Origin: Neobacillus terrae
Lineage (GTDB): Bacteria; Bacillota; Bacilli; Bacillales; Cytobacillaceae
NCBI RefSeq assembly: GCF_011393025.1
Contig: NZ_JAAOEO010000008.1
Coordinates: forward strand, 62,001 to 126,000
Reading direction: 5' to 3'
Length of the DNA stretch: 64,000 bases
Below are positions 32,520-41,866 of this stretch, in pieces. Within the stretch, counting starts at the first letter, position 1. Each line of letters opens with the position of its first letter. The notes beneath the pieces were generated by a model that was not told where the DNA came from, searched no databases, and worked only from the letters and a program-made list of their open reading frames with translations. The position numbers and the translations under genes are program-made.

Positions 32520-33176
32520 CTATTCCGTTTGCAGCCTTCTTTCCAACCGATTTAACAGGAAGCTAAGAGATATAGTAAGAATTAAATAAATGACAGCGGC
32601 TGTTAAATAAGGTTCCCAGACCCGAAAATATTGTCCTGCCATCGCTCTTCCCCAATACATCATTTCGGGTGCTGCAATAATAGCAGCCAGAGATGATTCC
32701 TTAATTAGGACAACAAACTCGTTTCCAAGCGGTGGTATCATCCTCTTGGAAGCCTGGGGCAAAATAACATATTTCATAGCCTGAACATGTGACATTCCCA
32801 GCGATCTCGCTGCTTCCATCTGACCCTTATCAATGGATTGAATCCCAGCTCTAAAAATTTCAGCAATATAGGCAGCAGCATTAAAAGATAGGGCTATAAC
32901 GGCAGCTGCAACGGCATTTGTTTCACCGCTGAATAAAGGAACTACACCGAAGTGAATTAATAGGATTTGTACAAAAAGAGGTGTACCTCGAAAAAAAGTA
33001 ACATAGGCATTAAAAGGCAGTGCCAGCCAGCGGTTCCGCATCATTTTTCCCAAGCCAACCATCAATCCCAAGGCCGTTCCCAATACAATTCCTGACAAAG
33101 AAAGACCTATTGTCAGGAGCGTGCCTTTCAATAAAAAGGGTGCATACTCGAGAATAATATCCCATCGAAAAGTCAT
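32520..33176 (-). CDS. Polar amino acid ABC transporter, permease
   Basis: A 218-residue HisM/GlnP-type permease with five helices. The EAA loop is AARSLGMSHVQAMKYVILPQASKRMIPPL; AAYIAEIFRAGIQSI precedes it as usual. ATG 33176 follows AGGGGA at 7 nt. It lies 34 nt after the binding-protein gene. A cognate ATPase normally follows in such operons but is absent: the next sequence is the palindrome and riboswitch region. The ATPase must be supplied from elsewhere. Confidence 0.9.
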   Translation of the reverse strand: MTFRWDIILEYAPFLLKGTLLTIGLSLSGIVLGTALGLMVGLGKMMRNRWLALPFNAYVTFFRGTPLFVQILLIHFGVVPLFSGETNAVAAAVIALSFNAAAYIAEIFRAGIQSIDKGQMEAARSLGMSHVQAMKYVILPQASKRMIPPLGNEFVVLIKESSLAAIIAAPEMMYWGRAMAGQYFRVWEPYLTAAVIYLILTISLSFLLNRLERRLQTE

Positions 33177-33210
33177 CTTTACTTCCCCTATCATTCACCA
33201 GCTTTATGGT

Positions 33211-34038
33211 TTATTGCTGCTCTTTAAGCTTATTAATATCTGGCATTCTGCCAAACCATTTTTTATAAATCTTTTCATATGTCCCGTTTTTCAGAACCTT
33301 TTCCACAGCCTTATCCAATTCAGGTCTTAATTTGCTTCCTTTTGGAAATGCCAGCCCGTAAAACTCAATGGCAAAGTTTTTGCTGTCTTCAATTACCTTC
33401 AGCTTTTTCTCGGGGTTATTTTTAGCATAAACTTCCACAACAGCATTATCTGCAACAACAGCAGCAGCCCCTCCGCTGTTTAATTCCATAATTGCCAAAT
33501 TGTTATTTTCGAATTTTTTAAGATTTTTATTGTTCTTTCCAAACATCTTTTCTACTGCTTCCTGCCCTGTTGTTCCGTTCTGGACTGCAACTACTTTATT
33601 TTTCAGGTCTTCCGCACTAGTAACAGGACTATTCTTTGGCACCAAAATCTTATTAGTAGAAAGGAAATATGGATGAGAAAAATCATATGTCTGCTTCCGC
33701 TCATCATTAATAGTGATCGAAGAGATCCCCAAATCAGCCCGTTTATTTTCCAGTTCAACAAATAAAGGGTCCCATCCAACATGGACAACCTCTGCTTTAT
33801 AACCCGCTTCTTTTACAACGGCCTGAATAAAATCAACATCAAACCCAACAATTTTATCTCCTTTCATGTATTCAAACGGTGCATATGCTGCATCAGTGAC
33901 TACCCGAAGCGTTTTTTTGCCGGCAGCGGCCGTATCCTTTCCTCCAGTTTGATTGGTGCTGCTTTTACCGCATCCTGCTAAAATCACTCCTGCTAATAGC
34001 ATTAGAATTCCCAAAAGTTTTACCGTACTTTTCACCAA
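33211..34038 (-). CDS. Polar amino acid ABC transporter, substrate-binding lipoprotein
   Basis: A 275-residue lipoprotein: signal peptide with lipobox LAGC (ILAGCGKSS), then a type II binding-protein fold (SBP_bac_3). The ligand pocket has DAAYAPFEYM, the Arg expected to bind the alpha-carboxylate is in DERKQTYDFSHPYF, and ending YEKIYKKWFG is typical. It captures a polar or basic amino acid outside the membrane; the ArtP/GlnH group is closest in feel. First gene of a two-gene unit. Confidence 0.9.
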   Translation of the reverse strand: MVKSTVKLLGILMLLAGVILAGCGKSSTNQTGGKDTAAAGKKTLRVVTDAAYAPFEYMKGDKIVGFDVDFIQAVVKEAGYKAEVVHVGWDPLFVELENKRADLGISSITINDERKQTYDFSHPYFLSTNKILVPKNSPVTSAEDLKNKVVAVQNGTTGQEAVEKMFGKNNKNLKKFENNNLAIMELNSGGAAAVVADNAVVEVYAKNNPEKKLKVIEDSKNFAIEFYGLAFPKGSKLRPELDKAVEKVLKNGTYEKIYKKWFGRMPDINKLKEQQ

Positions 34039-34184
34039 AAAGCCCCCTTTTTGTTTTGTAATTTAAGTTCCCACCTTTGTCCTTTATGTATTTATATGTA
34101 AAAGGGACGTTTTCTTATAACTCAAATTTATGCTATTAAACTTTAAATAATAATGAAACATGAAAGAAAACTAGTGGATGCAAA

Positions 34185-34238
34185 CAAAAGAGAGCCTAAT
34201 GGGAGACGGTAACTTTTCTCCTCAGGCTCTTTTGTTAT
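34185..34238 (-). terminator. Terminator of secreted EF-hand protein
   Basis: GAGCCT...AGGCTC stem with extended pairing (CAAAAGAGAGCCT / AGGCTCTTTTG), T's on the minus strand. Confidence 0.7.
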
Positions 34239-34248
34239 AATTCATAAT

Positions 34249-35109
34249 TTATTTTTTTCCAGCTTTATTATTTGAACTTCCTTTTCCCGGATTGGATGGG
34301 TCTTCACCTTTTATATCTGTACTAGTATTATCCGCAGGCTCTGAACCATTTCCCAGACCATTATTATTTTTCACCTTTTCTTTTTTAGATTTGTCTGTAT
34401 ATGAAGCCTCTGTACTCTTAGTTACAGTGTTTGTTTTCTTAGGCCGCTGCTTCCCTTTGCCAGGATTAGAAGGGTCAACTCCTTTGACGTCTGATGTATT
34501 TCCATCCCCTGGCTCTGATCCATTACCTAATCCATTATTATTTTTAACTTTTTTCTTCTTTTCAACAGGCTGACTGGTTGTTGCTGCTGTTCTTGGTTTT
34601 AAGGCTGTATTTGGTGTTTCTGTTGTACTTGGTGGTTGCACTACTGGACCAGGGATAACTTTTGAAGTTATAGACTTAGAGGTGATTTCACTTGTATTTG
34701 AAGTATTATTTTGCTTTTGTGGTGTACCAGTGCTGTTTTGAATATAACGATTTAGGTATTCATAATAATTGCTTGTAAATGTACTTTGCTTCGTACCTGT
34801 AACCTTTTCCGTTCCTGGAGGGATTGCTGCTGCGGCTAGAACAGCTGCATATCGGGATTGCAATTGCTCAAGCATCGCTGCTACTTCCTGTTTGGAGAGT
34901 GATCCATCCTGATCCTTAGATAACGCTTCCATGAGGCTGGTCATTACCATCATATCACTGGCAGAGGGAATAACTGAAACCTGTGTCTGGCCCGAACCGC
35001 ATCCGCAATTACAATCCTTTTCCCCAGAAGTTGCCCATACTTTAGGCATAATACTCCCCCCGGCAAAGCCTAAGGCGATTAAAAAGGTGAAAATTAGGAT
35101 TTTTTTCAT
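34249..35109 (-). CDS. Secreted low-complexity protein with EF-hand-like motif and duplicated tail
   Basis: A 286-residue exported protein: signal peptide 1-27 (cleavage near VWA-TSG), a Cys cluster CNCGCGSG (33-40), one EF-hand-like loop KDQDGSLSKQEV (about 66-77), a Ser/Thr/Pro-rich middle and two copies of a 35-residue motif (KVKNNNGLGNGSEP ... DPSNPGKG). The Asp-Asn-Gly-rich motif may bind calcium, as similar short motifs in surface proteins do. No catalytic domain, LPXTG or lipobox. Function unknown; perhaps a cell-surface or spore-surface protein. Confidence 0.65.
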   Translation of the reverse strand: MKKILIFTFLIALGFAGGSIMPKVWATSGEKDCNCGCGSGQTQVSVIPSASDMMVMTSLMEALSKDQDGSLSKQEVAAMLEQLQSRYAAVLAAAAIPPGTEKVTGTKQSTFTSNYYEYLNRYIQNSTGTPQKQNNTSNTSEITSKSITSKVIPGPVVQPPSTTETPNTALKPRTAATTSQPVEKKKKVKNNNGLGNGSEPGDGNTSDVKGVDPSNPGKGKQRPKKTNTVTKSTEASYTDKSKKEKVKNNNGLGNGSEPADNTSTDIKGEDPSNPGKGSSNNKAGKK

Positions 35110-35370
35110 ATTTACTTTCTCCTTCCAAATTTGGTATAATTATATATTTACAAATTTGGAAATATTAAACTTCAAATGTCCTATATTCGAAAAAATTTTT
35201 AGTTCAAATTATGCATCTTTCATCTTCTTTTTTTCCATTATAAAAAAGAGATAAACCAGAACATGCCATATGCCCCCTGATATTTTTCATATATAATCAG
35301 CTTTTACTATTTATATAGTACTTTAGTACAATAACAGTTAAGAATTAACGGATATATATGAAAACAAAAA
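35110..35370. other. Intergenic, A/T-rich
   Basis: Promoter region of the secreted protein plus an A/T-rich spacer before the GGDEF-EAL gene terminator. No further structure seen. Confidence 0.35.
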
Positions 35371-35389
35371 ACCGCCTTTATCAGGCGGT
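35371..35389 (-). terminator. Terminator overlapping the GGDEF-EAL stop codon
   Basis: ACCGCC / GGCGGT hairpin whose stem and loop include the gene's last codon and TGA; TTTTTTGTTTTC follows on the minus strand. Confidence 0.85.
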
Positions 35390-37924
35390 GAATGTCCCCT
35401 GCATTGACAGGAGATCCTCAAAGTCACTAGCTTTAGCCGGTTTGCTGTAATAATATCCTTGCATTTCCGTACATTCATTTTCAAGCAGATATTGAACCTG
35501 GTATGCCTTTTCTACTCCCTCCGCTATTACCTGAAGACGAAGGCTTTTAGCCAGATTAATAATCGCATAGGCAATCTCTGCATTATTATAGGCTTCGTCA
35601 ATATCTGTTATAAAAGAGCGATCGATTTTAAGAGTATTAATTGGAAGCCTTTTTAAATAACTCAACGATGAATAGCCCGTTCCAAAATCATCTATCGCCA
35701 CCCTAATACCTTCATCTCTTAGCTCACTTAAGGCCGCAATTGTTTCATTTGTATTGTATAGGAGCACACTTTCCGTTATTTCAATTTCAAACAGCTCTCC
35801 AGGAAGTTTATAAAAAGTTAAGAATTCCTTTACTCTTTTTATCAGCGCTGATGGGTTTTGAAACTGCTTTGCGGAAAAATTTACAGCCATAGTAAGCGGG
35901 AAAGGATACTTTTCCTTCCATTCTGAAGCCATTTTGCAGGCTTGTCCCATAACAAATTCCCATATTGGTAAAGCCAATCCGGAATCCTCAGCGACAGGTA
36001 TAAATATTTCAGGAGATACAGACCCAAGCTCCTCATCAGTCCAGCGAACCAAGGCTTCCACTCCGGTTATATATCCTGTTTTCGCATTAATCTTTGGCTG
36101 AAAATAGACATCAATCTTTTCTTCCTGGATAGCTTTCCGCAATCGTGTTTCCATTGTCAGCCGCTTTTGGTTTTTTTCATTCAGCCTCTCATTGTAAAAA
36201 ACAACGCAATTTCCACCCTGATTTTTTGCTTCGTACATCGCCATATCCGCGTACATAATAAGTGTATCGATATCTTCGCTATGGTCCGGAAATACACTTA
36301 CCCCGCAGCTTGCACCAACAAAAACTTCAGTTCCATCTATGAAATATGGTTTTTTAAGTGAATCAACCACTTTATTTCCGAGCTCCTGAAGGGCTTCCAT
36401 TTGGGCGTTTTCTAATATAATGATAAATTCATCGCCTCCCTGTCTGGAGATGAATCCCTTGCTTAGCAGTGCACATGTTTTTAAGCGATTTGCAATTTGC
36501 CGGATAAGCTCATCGCCCATATTGTGTCCAAGTGAGTCATTTACATTTTTAAAACGGTCAATGTCAATAAACATAAGCGCAACATTTTCACCATTTTCTT
36601 TTATGAAAGATAACAAAGCTGTCAGCTTTTCTGTCGCATGCCTTCTGTTTGGCAGTCCTGTTAACGGATCGTGAAGGGCTTGGTACTCTATCATTTGCTG
36701 GCTGGTTTTAAAATTGTCCACGTAGGTTTTCAAGGAAGAGGACATGGCATTCACGTTTCTTGCTAAGAAGCCTAACTCATCCTTTCTGATTGATTCGATG
36801 GTTTTTCCAAAGTTCCCCTTGGCAATTTCATTTACCTGCTCGGCAATATAATCGATTGGTCTTGTTATTGCTCTTGAAAAAATAACACTTGTAATTAGAA
36901 CCAGCAGCATAAAAATTCCAGAGAGAATGATATGCTTCACCAATTCTTTATGAAGCTGTTTATCGATTACACCATAATCATAGGTAAACCCCAGAACAAA
37001 CGGCTCGTCTGGCCCAAGCTTCGAAGGTACGAAGGTTTTTTGGACCTTCTTTCCATTGAGCACTTTAATATAGCTTTGCTGCTTACCCGTCTTTATCGCT
37101 TTTTTTATGTATTTTTGATCGGTATCGCGATTATTAAAATGATAGGTTCCATACCAAATTGGCTCTGCAGAAATTCTGGTGTAAGGTTTTCCGTTGTCAT
37201 TGATAATTTCTTTTTTCTCACCAAATTTCTTTGGATTGAAAACAGTCAGCTCAAGGACACCCTCCAGATTATCTGTGAAACGATTGATGATTTTGATAGG
37301 TCCAAACCGGTCCTCATATGCCAAAACTTCTTTGTCCCGGAGATAGGGATCGATAATATAATTGGTGCTCCCTTCATAATAATAGCCCCATTTATCAATA
37401 TGCTTTGGATTGCTTGAAGCCACCTCTACCGGACCGGACCAGTAGTTTGGCAATGACTGCCCTTTTTTAATCGTTACGTTTTTATTTACAAACAGCTGGT
37501 TAAAGGCTGTATGCCAATATCCCCAGTCCTTTGTTGACATATTCAACTCATCCGGATCAGACGACCTAACACCAATAATATCGTTATTTGTTTTCCCAAG
37601 TAAGGTAATATGGGATATCATAAGCTCCTTTGAGAGAGCTGTTAACTGATCATTTGTCACCTGCTCATAATTTGGCGGAAGTGATTTTTTTATGGCAACT
37701 GATGCAATTCGCAACTCCCTGCCCAACTGGTCTTCTACAAACAAACTTCCCTCTTTTGCCTGCTGTACCTGGAAGCTTAATTCCTGGGCAAGTAAGGTAA
37801 TTTCCCGATTATTCTGCTTTAATAGCTCTTCTTTTGATTGAAAAAAATGGATAGTATTATTAGAAAGTAGGATTGCAAAAACTAGAAGAGTAAAAATAAG
37901 CGGCAATTTCTTCTTTATATCCAT
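35381..37924 (-). CDS. Membrane GGDEF-EAL protein (c-di-GMP turnover)
   Basis: About 847 residues. Helix 1 (about 5-25), a large extracellular sensor domain (30-310) resembling CHASE4 (WGYWHTAFNQL, YIIDPYL), helix 2 (about 322-345), HAMP (350-402, FSRAITRPIDYI), GGDEF (about 430-590) with RQGGDEF intact, and EAL (about 605-840) with GVEALVRW and DDFGTGYSSLSYL intact. Both active-site motifs are present, so it could make or break c-di-GMP depending on the signal. ATG 37924 follows AGGGGGAT. Monocistronic. A c-di-GMP riboswitch lies 3 kb downstream. Confidence 0.93.
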   Translation of the reverse strand: MDIKKKLPLIFTLLVFAILLSNNTIHFFQSKEELLKQNNREITLLAQELSFQVQQAKEGSLFVEDQLGRELRIASVAIKKSLPPNYEQVTNDQLTALSKELMISHITLLGKTNNDIIGVRSSDPDELNMSTKDWGYWHTAFNQLFVNKNVTIKKGQSLPNYWSGPVEVASSNPKHIDKWGYYYEGSTNYIIDPYLRDKEVLAYEDRFGPIKIINRFTDNLEGVLELTVFNPKKFGEKKEIINDNGKPYTRISAEPIWYGTYHFNNRDTDQKYIKKAIKTGKQQSYIKVLNGKKVQKTFVPSKLGPDEPFVLGFTYDYGVIDKQLHKELVKHIILSGIFMLLVLITSVIFSRAITRPIDYIAEQVNEIAKGNFGKTIESIRKDELGFLARNVNAMSSSLKTYVDNFKTSQQMIEYQALHDPLTGLPNRRHATEKLTALLSFIKENGENVALMFIDIDRFKNVNDSLGHNMGDELIRQIANRLKTCALLSKGFISRQGGDEFIIILENAQMEALQELGNKVVDSLKKPYFIDGTEVFVGASCGVSVFPDHSEDIDTLIMYADMAMYEAKNQGGNCVVFYNERLNEKNQKRLTMETRLRKAIQEEKIDVYFQPKINAKTGYITGVEALVRWTDEELGSVSPEIFIPVAEDSGLALPIWEFVMGQACKMASEWKEKYPFPLTMAVNFSAKQFQNPSALIKRVKEFLTFYKLPGELFEIEITESVLLYNTNETIAALSELRDEGIRVAIDDFGTGYSSLSYLKRLPINTLKIDRSFITDIDEAYNNAEIAYAIINLAKSLRLQVIAEGVEKAYQVQYLLENECTEMQGYYYSKPAKASDFEDLLSMQGTFTA

Positions 37925-38080
37925 ATTTGTGAAATCCCCCTGTAAAAAGCACAATAAAAAGCACCACCATTCCCGAAAAGGCAATTTTCAGGAGAAGAAA
38001 ATGGCGGCGCTAACTTTTCTTACGATTTTTCGATTATATCACTATATCAATATTGAATAACAGGGGAATTTTTACTGAAA

Positions 38081-38449
38081 TTAACTTCCTTTTATATTCA
38101 CAAGAACATTATAGGCAAAAAGCACAATACCAAGTACCATCAAAGTACCACCAACGGCAATAGCCGATGCAGCATTTTTTGTACCAGTTACAAAAAATGC
38201 AAGACCCACCATCATAACCGGCAAACTAATATTATGGAGCCAAAAGTGAACTTTTGCTAATTTTGTTTCGGCAGCCTCAGGAAACGCAACATAAATCAGA
38301 CCGGCAAGCGTCATGGCCGTCCACCCCAACAAATTAATATGGACATGGACAGGTGTTAAATTAAAATGCTCAGTCATTGACATATACATTCCAAGGCATA
38401 CTCCAATCACAAAATAGACGACAGAAATCTTGATGAACTTAACTCCCAT
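38081..38449 (-). CDS. Small haem-copper-oxidase subunit I-like membrane protein
   Basis: A 122-residue protein with four helices. HVHINLLGW in helix 2 and KVHFWLHNISLP match the haem-ligand helices of cbb3/NorB-type subunit I, but the rest of subunit I (copper site and other helices) is missing. Such short proteins are common in Bacillaceae and often called 'cytochrome-c oxidase'. It might bind one haem. ATG 38449 has GGGGAGG upstream; the frame extends 43 codons further without a site. Confidence 0.7.
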   Translation of the reverse strand: MGVKFIKISVVYFVIGVCLGMYMSMTEHFNLTPVHVHINLLGWTAMTLAGLIYVAFPEAAETKLAKVHFWLHNISLPVMMVGLAFFVTGTKNAASAIAVGGTLMVLGIVLFAYNVLVNIKGS

Positions 38450-38740
38450 GAATCGTCCTCCCCTTTTTAATATAAAAGAATATAATACAGTAGTAGATAT
38501 GTGGAAAATATTTGAAAAAGAACTCTGAGGCAGTAATTTTGGGGTATTTGGTCGGGTCGAGGGAGGCGTTGGATACACAAATAACCTCGCGCACCCAGGA
38601 ATTTCACATGACCCTTTCTCCGGGACGTAATTAGGTGTTTCTTAGCTGGTTAAAGAACCAGACTAAATCAAAAGCGGAGACTATCGTAACAAGATTCGGA
38701 TATTAACAGAGGCAAAGGAGATAAATATACGTGGAGTATG

Positions 38741-38960
38741 GTGAGTCCAAATCGACTGCCCAAATCAAAAGAGGTAACTTTCTCTGAAGAATTGTGAACC
38801 CAATTGGGCTGAACAAGCCAAAAGTGGTAACTTTCTCTGGAGAAACGAGAACCCAATTGGACTGCGCAAATCAAAAGGGTAATGGTATTCAGAGTGCGTG
38901 AACCCAAATCGACACCAAATACAAAAGGGGTAACTATATGAAAAGTATTCTGAACCCAAA
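38741..38960. repeat. 53-bp tandem repeat, about four copies
   Basis: Units start with GTGAACCCAA-type sequence at 38741, 38794, 38847, 38898 and (partial) 38950, spaced 53, 53, 51 and 52 bp. Each contains ATCAAAAGNGGTAACTTTCTCTG. The length is not a multiple of three and no ribosome-binding site is present, so it is non-coding. A weaker unit may precede at 38656. Adjacent units without unique spacers, so not CRISPR. Confidence 0.75.
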
Positions 38961-39009
38961 CAGGTAAACGATAGAGTTTTTCAAATGCGGGGAAAGAATT
39001 CAGGTTACA

Positions 39010-39043
39010 AAGAAGCCTGAAACGTTTTGACTCAGGCTTCTTC
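39010..39043 (-). terminator. BASS transporter terminator
   Basis: AAGAAGCCTGA / TCAGGCTTCTT stem, 11-nt loop, just after the stop at 39051. Confidence 0.8.
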
Positions 39044-39050
39044 AATTTGG

Positions 39051-40016
39051 TTAAATTGCCGCACTTTGGCTTTTATCTCTTTTATAAAAAATTCCATTTA
39101 GGAGCAGGCCATTTAAAGAAGCCAGTACCTGTTGAAACAGCATCCCCACCACTACAGGAACAGCAACAGCGGCGGGGAAATAGGAGACTGCAAGTACTGC
39201 ACCAGCACTGATATTTCTCATTCCGCCAGTAAAAATTAGCGAAACAGTCGTTTCCTTGTCCCTTTTTAAAACCCTTCCTATAACATAGGACAATAAATAG
39301 CCAGTTAATGCAATAAAAAACACCACTGCAATGATACCAGCCAATTTCAAACTAATATGTTTAAGATAAGGAGCAACAACCGCTCCATTCAACATGACCA
39401 CTATTCCAAGAGATGCCTTCGTGAAGGGCGCAAGCTTTGGACTTAGCACATCTTTTACCTTTCCTTTTGTAAACTGATTTAAAAGCATTCCCAGCAGAGA
39501 GGGAATAACCACCATTTTCATCAGTCCAAACATAATTCCCAGGCCATCTATATGTACCTTTTGCCCAATAAACAAGGATAATGACCATGGAACAATAAGA
39601 GGCGAAAGCAGGGTATCAATTAATATGATACAAAGTGTAACAGGTATATTCCCTTTATAAATGGAAACCCATATGAAGCTTGTAATCCCTGTAGGTATTA
39701 CCATGCTGAGAACAAGCCCTGTAATAGTGTAGGCATCACCGCTAAATGCCAGATGCCCAATCCCCCAAGCCCATATTGGCATAATAATATGAAGTATCAT
39801 AATAGCAATAAAGATTGGATAAGGATGAACAATGGCTTCTCTAAGTGAGCTAAAGTTGGAGCTTAAGCTCCCCGAGAAGGTCATAAATGCAAAAATCCAT
39901 GGAATTAGATAAGAATAGTCTTTTAAATAGGATGCAAACAAAACACCCAAAATCACACCTGTAGGTGTAATAAAGGGCATCATTTTTTCAAGCCGTTGAT
40001 TGATTGTCTTCAGCAT
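39051..40016 (-). CDS. Bile acid:sodium symporter (BASS) family transporter
   Basis: A 321-residue protein with about nine to ten helices (IFAFMTFSGSLSSNF; VLSMVIPTGITSFIWVS; FTGGMRNISAGAVLAVSYFPAA). The two discontinuous helix regions with GMRN and PTG match the BASS fold. Substrates in bacteria are organic anions; none can be assigned. ATG 40016 follows GGAGAG at 6 nt. It lies 32 nt after the rhodanese gene and so is probably co-transcribed with it, which hints at a sulfur-containing anion. Confidence 0.82.
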   Translation of the reverse strand: MLKTINQRLEKMMPFITPTGVILGVLFASYLKDYSYLIPWIFAFMTFSGSLSSNFSSLREAIVHPYPIFIAIMILHIIMPIWAWGIGHLAFSGDAYTITGLVLSMVIPTGITSFIWVSIYKGNIPVTLCIILIDTLLSPLIVPWSLSLFIGQKVHIDGLGIMFGLMKMVVIPSLLGMLLNQFTKGKVKDVLSPKLAPFTKASLGIVVMLNGAVVAPYLKHISLKLAGIIAVVFFIALTGYLLSYVIGRVLKRDKETTVSLIFTGGMRNISAGAVLAVSYFPAAVAVPVVVGMLFQQVLASLNGLLLNGIFYKRDKSQSAAI

Positions 40017-40048
40017 GCTGCTCTCTCCAAACTGTTTGCCACAAGGCA

Positions 40049-40378
40049 CTAGATCTTTTTTAAAAACTCTTTCCAGGCAGTGATCCCACCTTCAAGTACA
40101 ATAGCATTTACCTTTTGACCAGATAAAACATCTGCACACTTTTGAGCAGAGTTTCCTGTTGTACAGGCCACTACGATTTCCTTAGCTTCCGGAAGAACCG
40201 AAACCTGGTGGTCTGTACCCAGAATATTTGTTTTTGGCAGATTAACAGTATCAGCCATCGGATGTTCGATATTGTATTGCTGAAATTTTTCTTCTGCCCT
40301 TACATCAAGAATCACTACTTTTTCGTTATTGTTTAGCTTTTTATAAAGCTCTTCAGGAGTTATTTTTTTATCACTCAT
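40049..40378 (-). CDS. Single-domain rhodanese
   Basis: A 109-residue rhodanese. It has VVILDVRAEEKFQQYNI (CH2A-like motif) and active-site loop ACTTGNSAQ (Cys-X-X-Gly-X-Ser), then GGITAWKEF at the end. It transfers sulfane sulfur in the cytoplasm. ATG 40378 has GAGGTG about 9 nt upstream. First gene of a pair with the BASS transporter. Confidence 0.9.
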   Translation of the reverse strand: MSDKKITPEELYKKLNNNEKVVILDVRAEEKFQQYNIEHPMADTVNLPKTNILGTDHQVSVLPEAKEIVVACTTGNSAQKCADVLSGQKVNAIVLEGGITAWKEFLKKI

Positions 40379-40444
40379 TTTAATATACACCTCATTAATA
40401 GGATAACACCTTTATCATGCTATTTTAAGAAAATAAAAACAAAA

Positions 40445-40475
40445 ACGCCAAAGGAATTTTATCCTCTGGCGCTGC
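40445..40475 (-). terminator. Amino acid permease terminator
   Basis: CGCCAAAGGA / TCCTCTGGCG stem with one mismatch; TTTTTGTTTTT on the minus strand. Confidence 0.8.
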
Positions 40476-40486
40476 TTGTCCACCTT

Positions 40487-41866
40487 TTAGCTTGCTTTAT
40501 TAATAATGTCCCTTTTGGTTTTATGCAGCCCTTTGGCATAATAAAACACTACCAAAAATATAATCCACAGCGGACCAATAACAACTGCAATTCTGGTATC
40601 CTCTCCGTAGGCCATGAGAGCCACTACAAAGACTAGAAATGCAAGTGAAATATAGGATGCCGCCGGGAAAAGTGGCATTTTATATTTCAGCTTTGTACCC
40701 GGATTTAAACTGCGGCGATAGCGAATTTGTGACAGCAGGATAATCCCCCAAGTCCAAATCGCTCCAAATGTTGCAATACTGGTAACCCATGTAAAAACCT
40801 TCGCTGGGACCACATAGTTTAACAATACTCCTACCAAGAGCACTGCAGCGGAGGCGATTACGGCCATTCCAGGCACCCCGCTTTTTGTTACTTTACTAAA
40901 GCTTTGCGGGGCTTCCCCGTGTCCCGCGAGGTCAAATAGCATACGGGCAGTACTGAAAATTCCGCTATTACAGGAAGAAAGAGCAGCTGTTAATACAACG
41001 AAGTTGATAATACCAGCAGCCGCAGGTATTCCTATTTGCTTAAAGGTCATTACGAACGGGCTTCCATGCGTGCCAATTTCCTGCCAAGGATAAACGGACA
41101 TAATGACAAACAAAGCACCTACGTAGAATATCAGTATTCTCCAAAAGACTGAATCAATTGCTTTGGAAAGAGTCTTTTCAGGGTTTTTCACTTCTCCTGC
41201 CGTTACCCCAATCATTTCAATGCCAAGATAAGCAAACATAACCATTTGTAATGACATGAGCACACCTTTGATTCCATTCGGGAAGAACCCGCCATGTGCC
41301 CAAAGATTTTTAATACCAGTTGCAATACCTCCGTTGCCTATCCCAAAAGCAATCATACCTATACCTACAATAATCATGGCGACAATGGTTACAATTTTAA
41401 TTAACGCAAACCAAAATTCTAGTTCACCATATGCTTTTACGGCAAGAAAGTTGACAGTTGCCATCGCCACTAGAGCAGTCAAAGCCCAGACCCATCGAGG
41501 AACACCAGGTATCCAATATTCCATATAAATTCCTACAGCTGTAATTTCAGCCATACATGTTACGACCCATAGAAACCAGTAGTTCCATCCTGTTATGTAC
41601 CCTGCAAGCGGTCCTAAGTAATCACGCGCATATTTGCTGAAAGAACCGGCAACTGGTTTTTGTACTGCCATTTCACCCAGCGCTCTCATAATGAAAAACA
41701 TAATTATTCCGGCAAATCCATATCCTAGCAAAATCCCCGGACCAGCTAATTTTATGGCTGAAGCAGATCCTAAAAATAAGCCTACACCAATTGCCGCTCC
41801 CAATGACATAAGCGTAATATGGCGTTCCTCCAGCCCCCTGTGAAGCTCCCTTTTCTGTGAATTCAT
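40487..41866 (-). CDS. AAT-family amino acid permease
   Basis: A 459-residue, 12-helix permease. LHRGLEERHITLMSLGAAIGVGLFLGSA in helix 1 is the amino-acid-transporter (AAT) signature, with GEMAVQKPVAGSFSKYARDYLGPLAGYITGWNYWF following and GIEMIGVTAGEVKNPEKTLSKAI in the central loop. It is of the AapA/YbxG/HutM type and should import a neutral or cationic amino acid with protons. No catabolic gene is beside it, so the substrate stays open. Confidence 0.9.
   Translation of the reverse strand: MNSQKRELHRGLEERHITLMSLGAAIGVGLFLGSASAIKLAGPGILLGYGFAGIIMFFIMRALGEMAVQKPVAGSFSKYARDYLGPLAGYITGWNYWFLWVVTCMAEITAVGIYMEYWIPGVPRWVWALTALVAMATVNFLAVKAYGELEFWFALIKIVTIVAMIIVGIGMIAFGIGNGGIATGIKNLWAHGGFFPNGIKGVLMSLQMVMFAYLGIEMIGVTAGEVKNPEKTLSKAIDSVFWRILIFYVGALFVIMSVYPWQEIGTHGSPFVMTFKQIGIPAAAGIINFVVLTAALSSCNSGIFSTARMLFDLAGHGEAPQSFSKVTKSGVPGMAVIASAAVLLVGVLLNYVVPAKVFTWVTSIATFGAIWTWGIILLSQIRYRRSLNPGTKLKYKMPLFPAASYISLAFLVFVVALMAYGEDTRIAVVIGPLWIIFLVVFYYAKGLHKTKRDIINKAS

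Noticed and set aside
38668..39045. 125-codon minus-strand frame over the 53-bp repeat
   Set aside because: Unit length is not a multiple of three, no ribosome-binding site, and the start lies in the terminator of the BASS gene.
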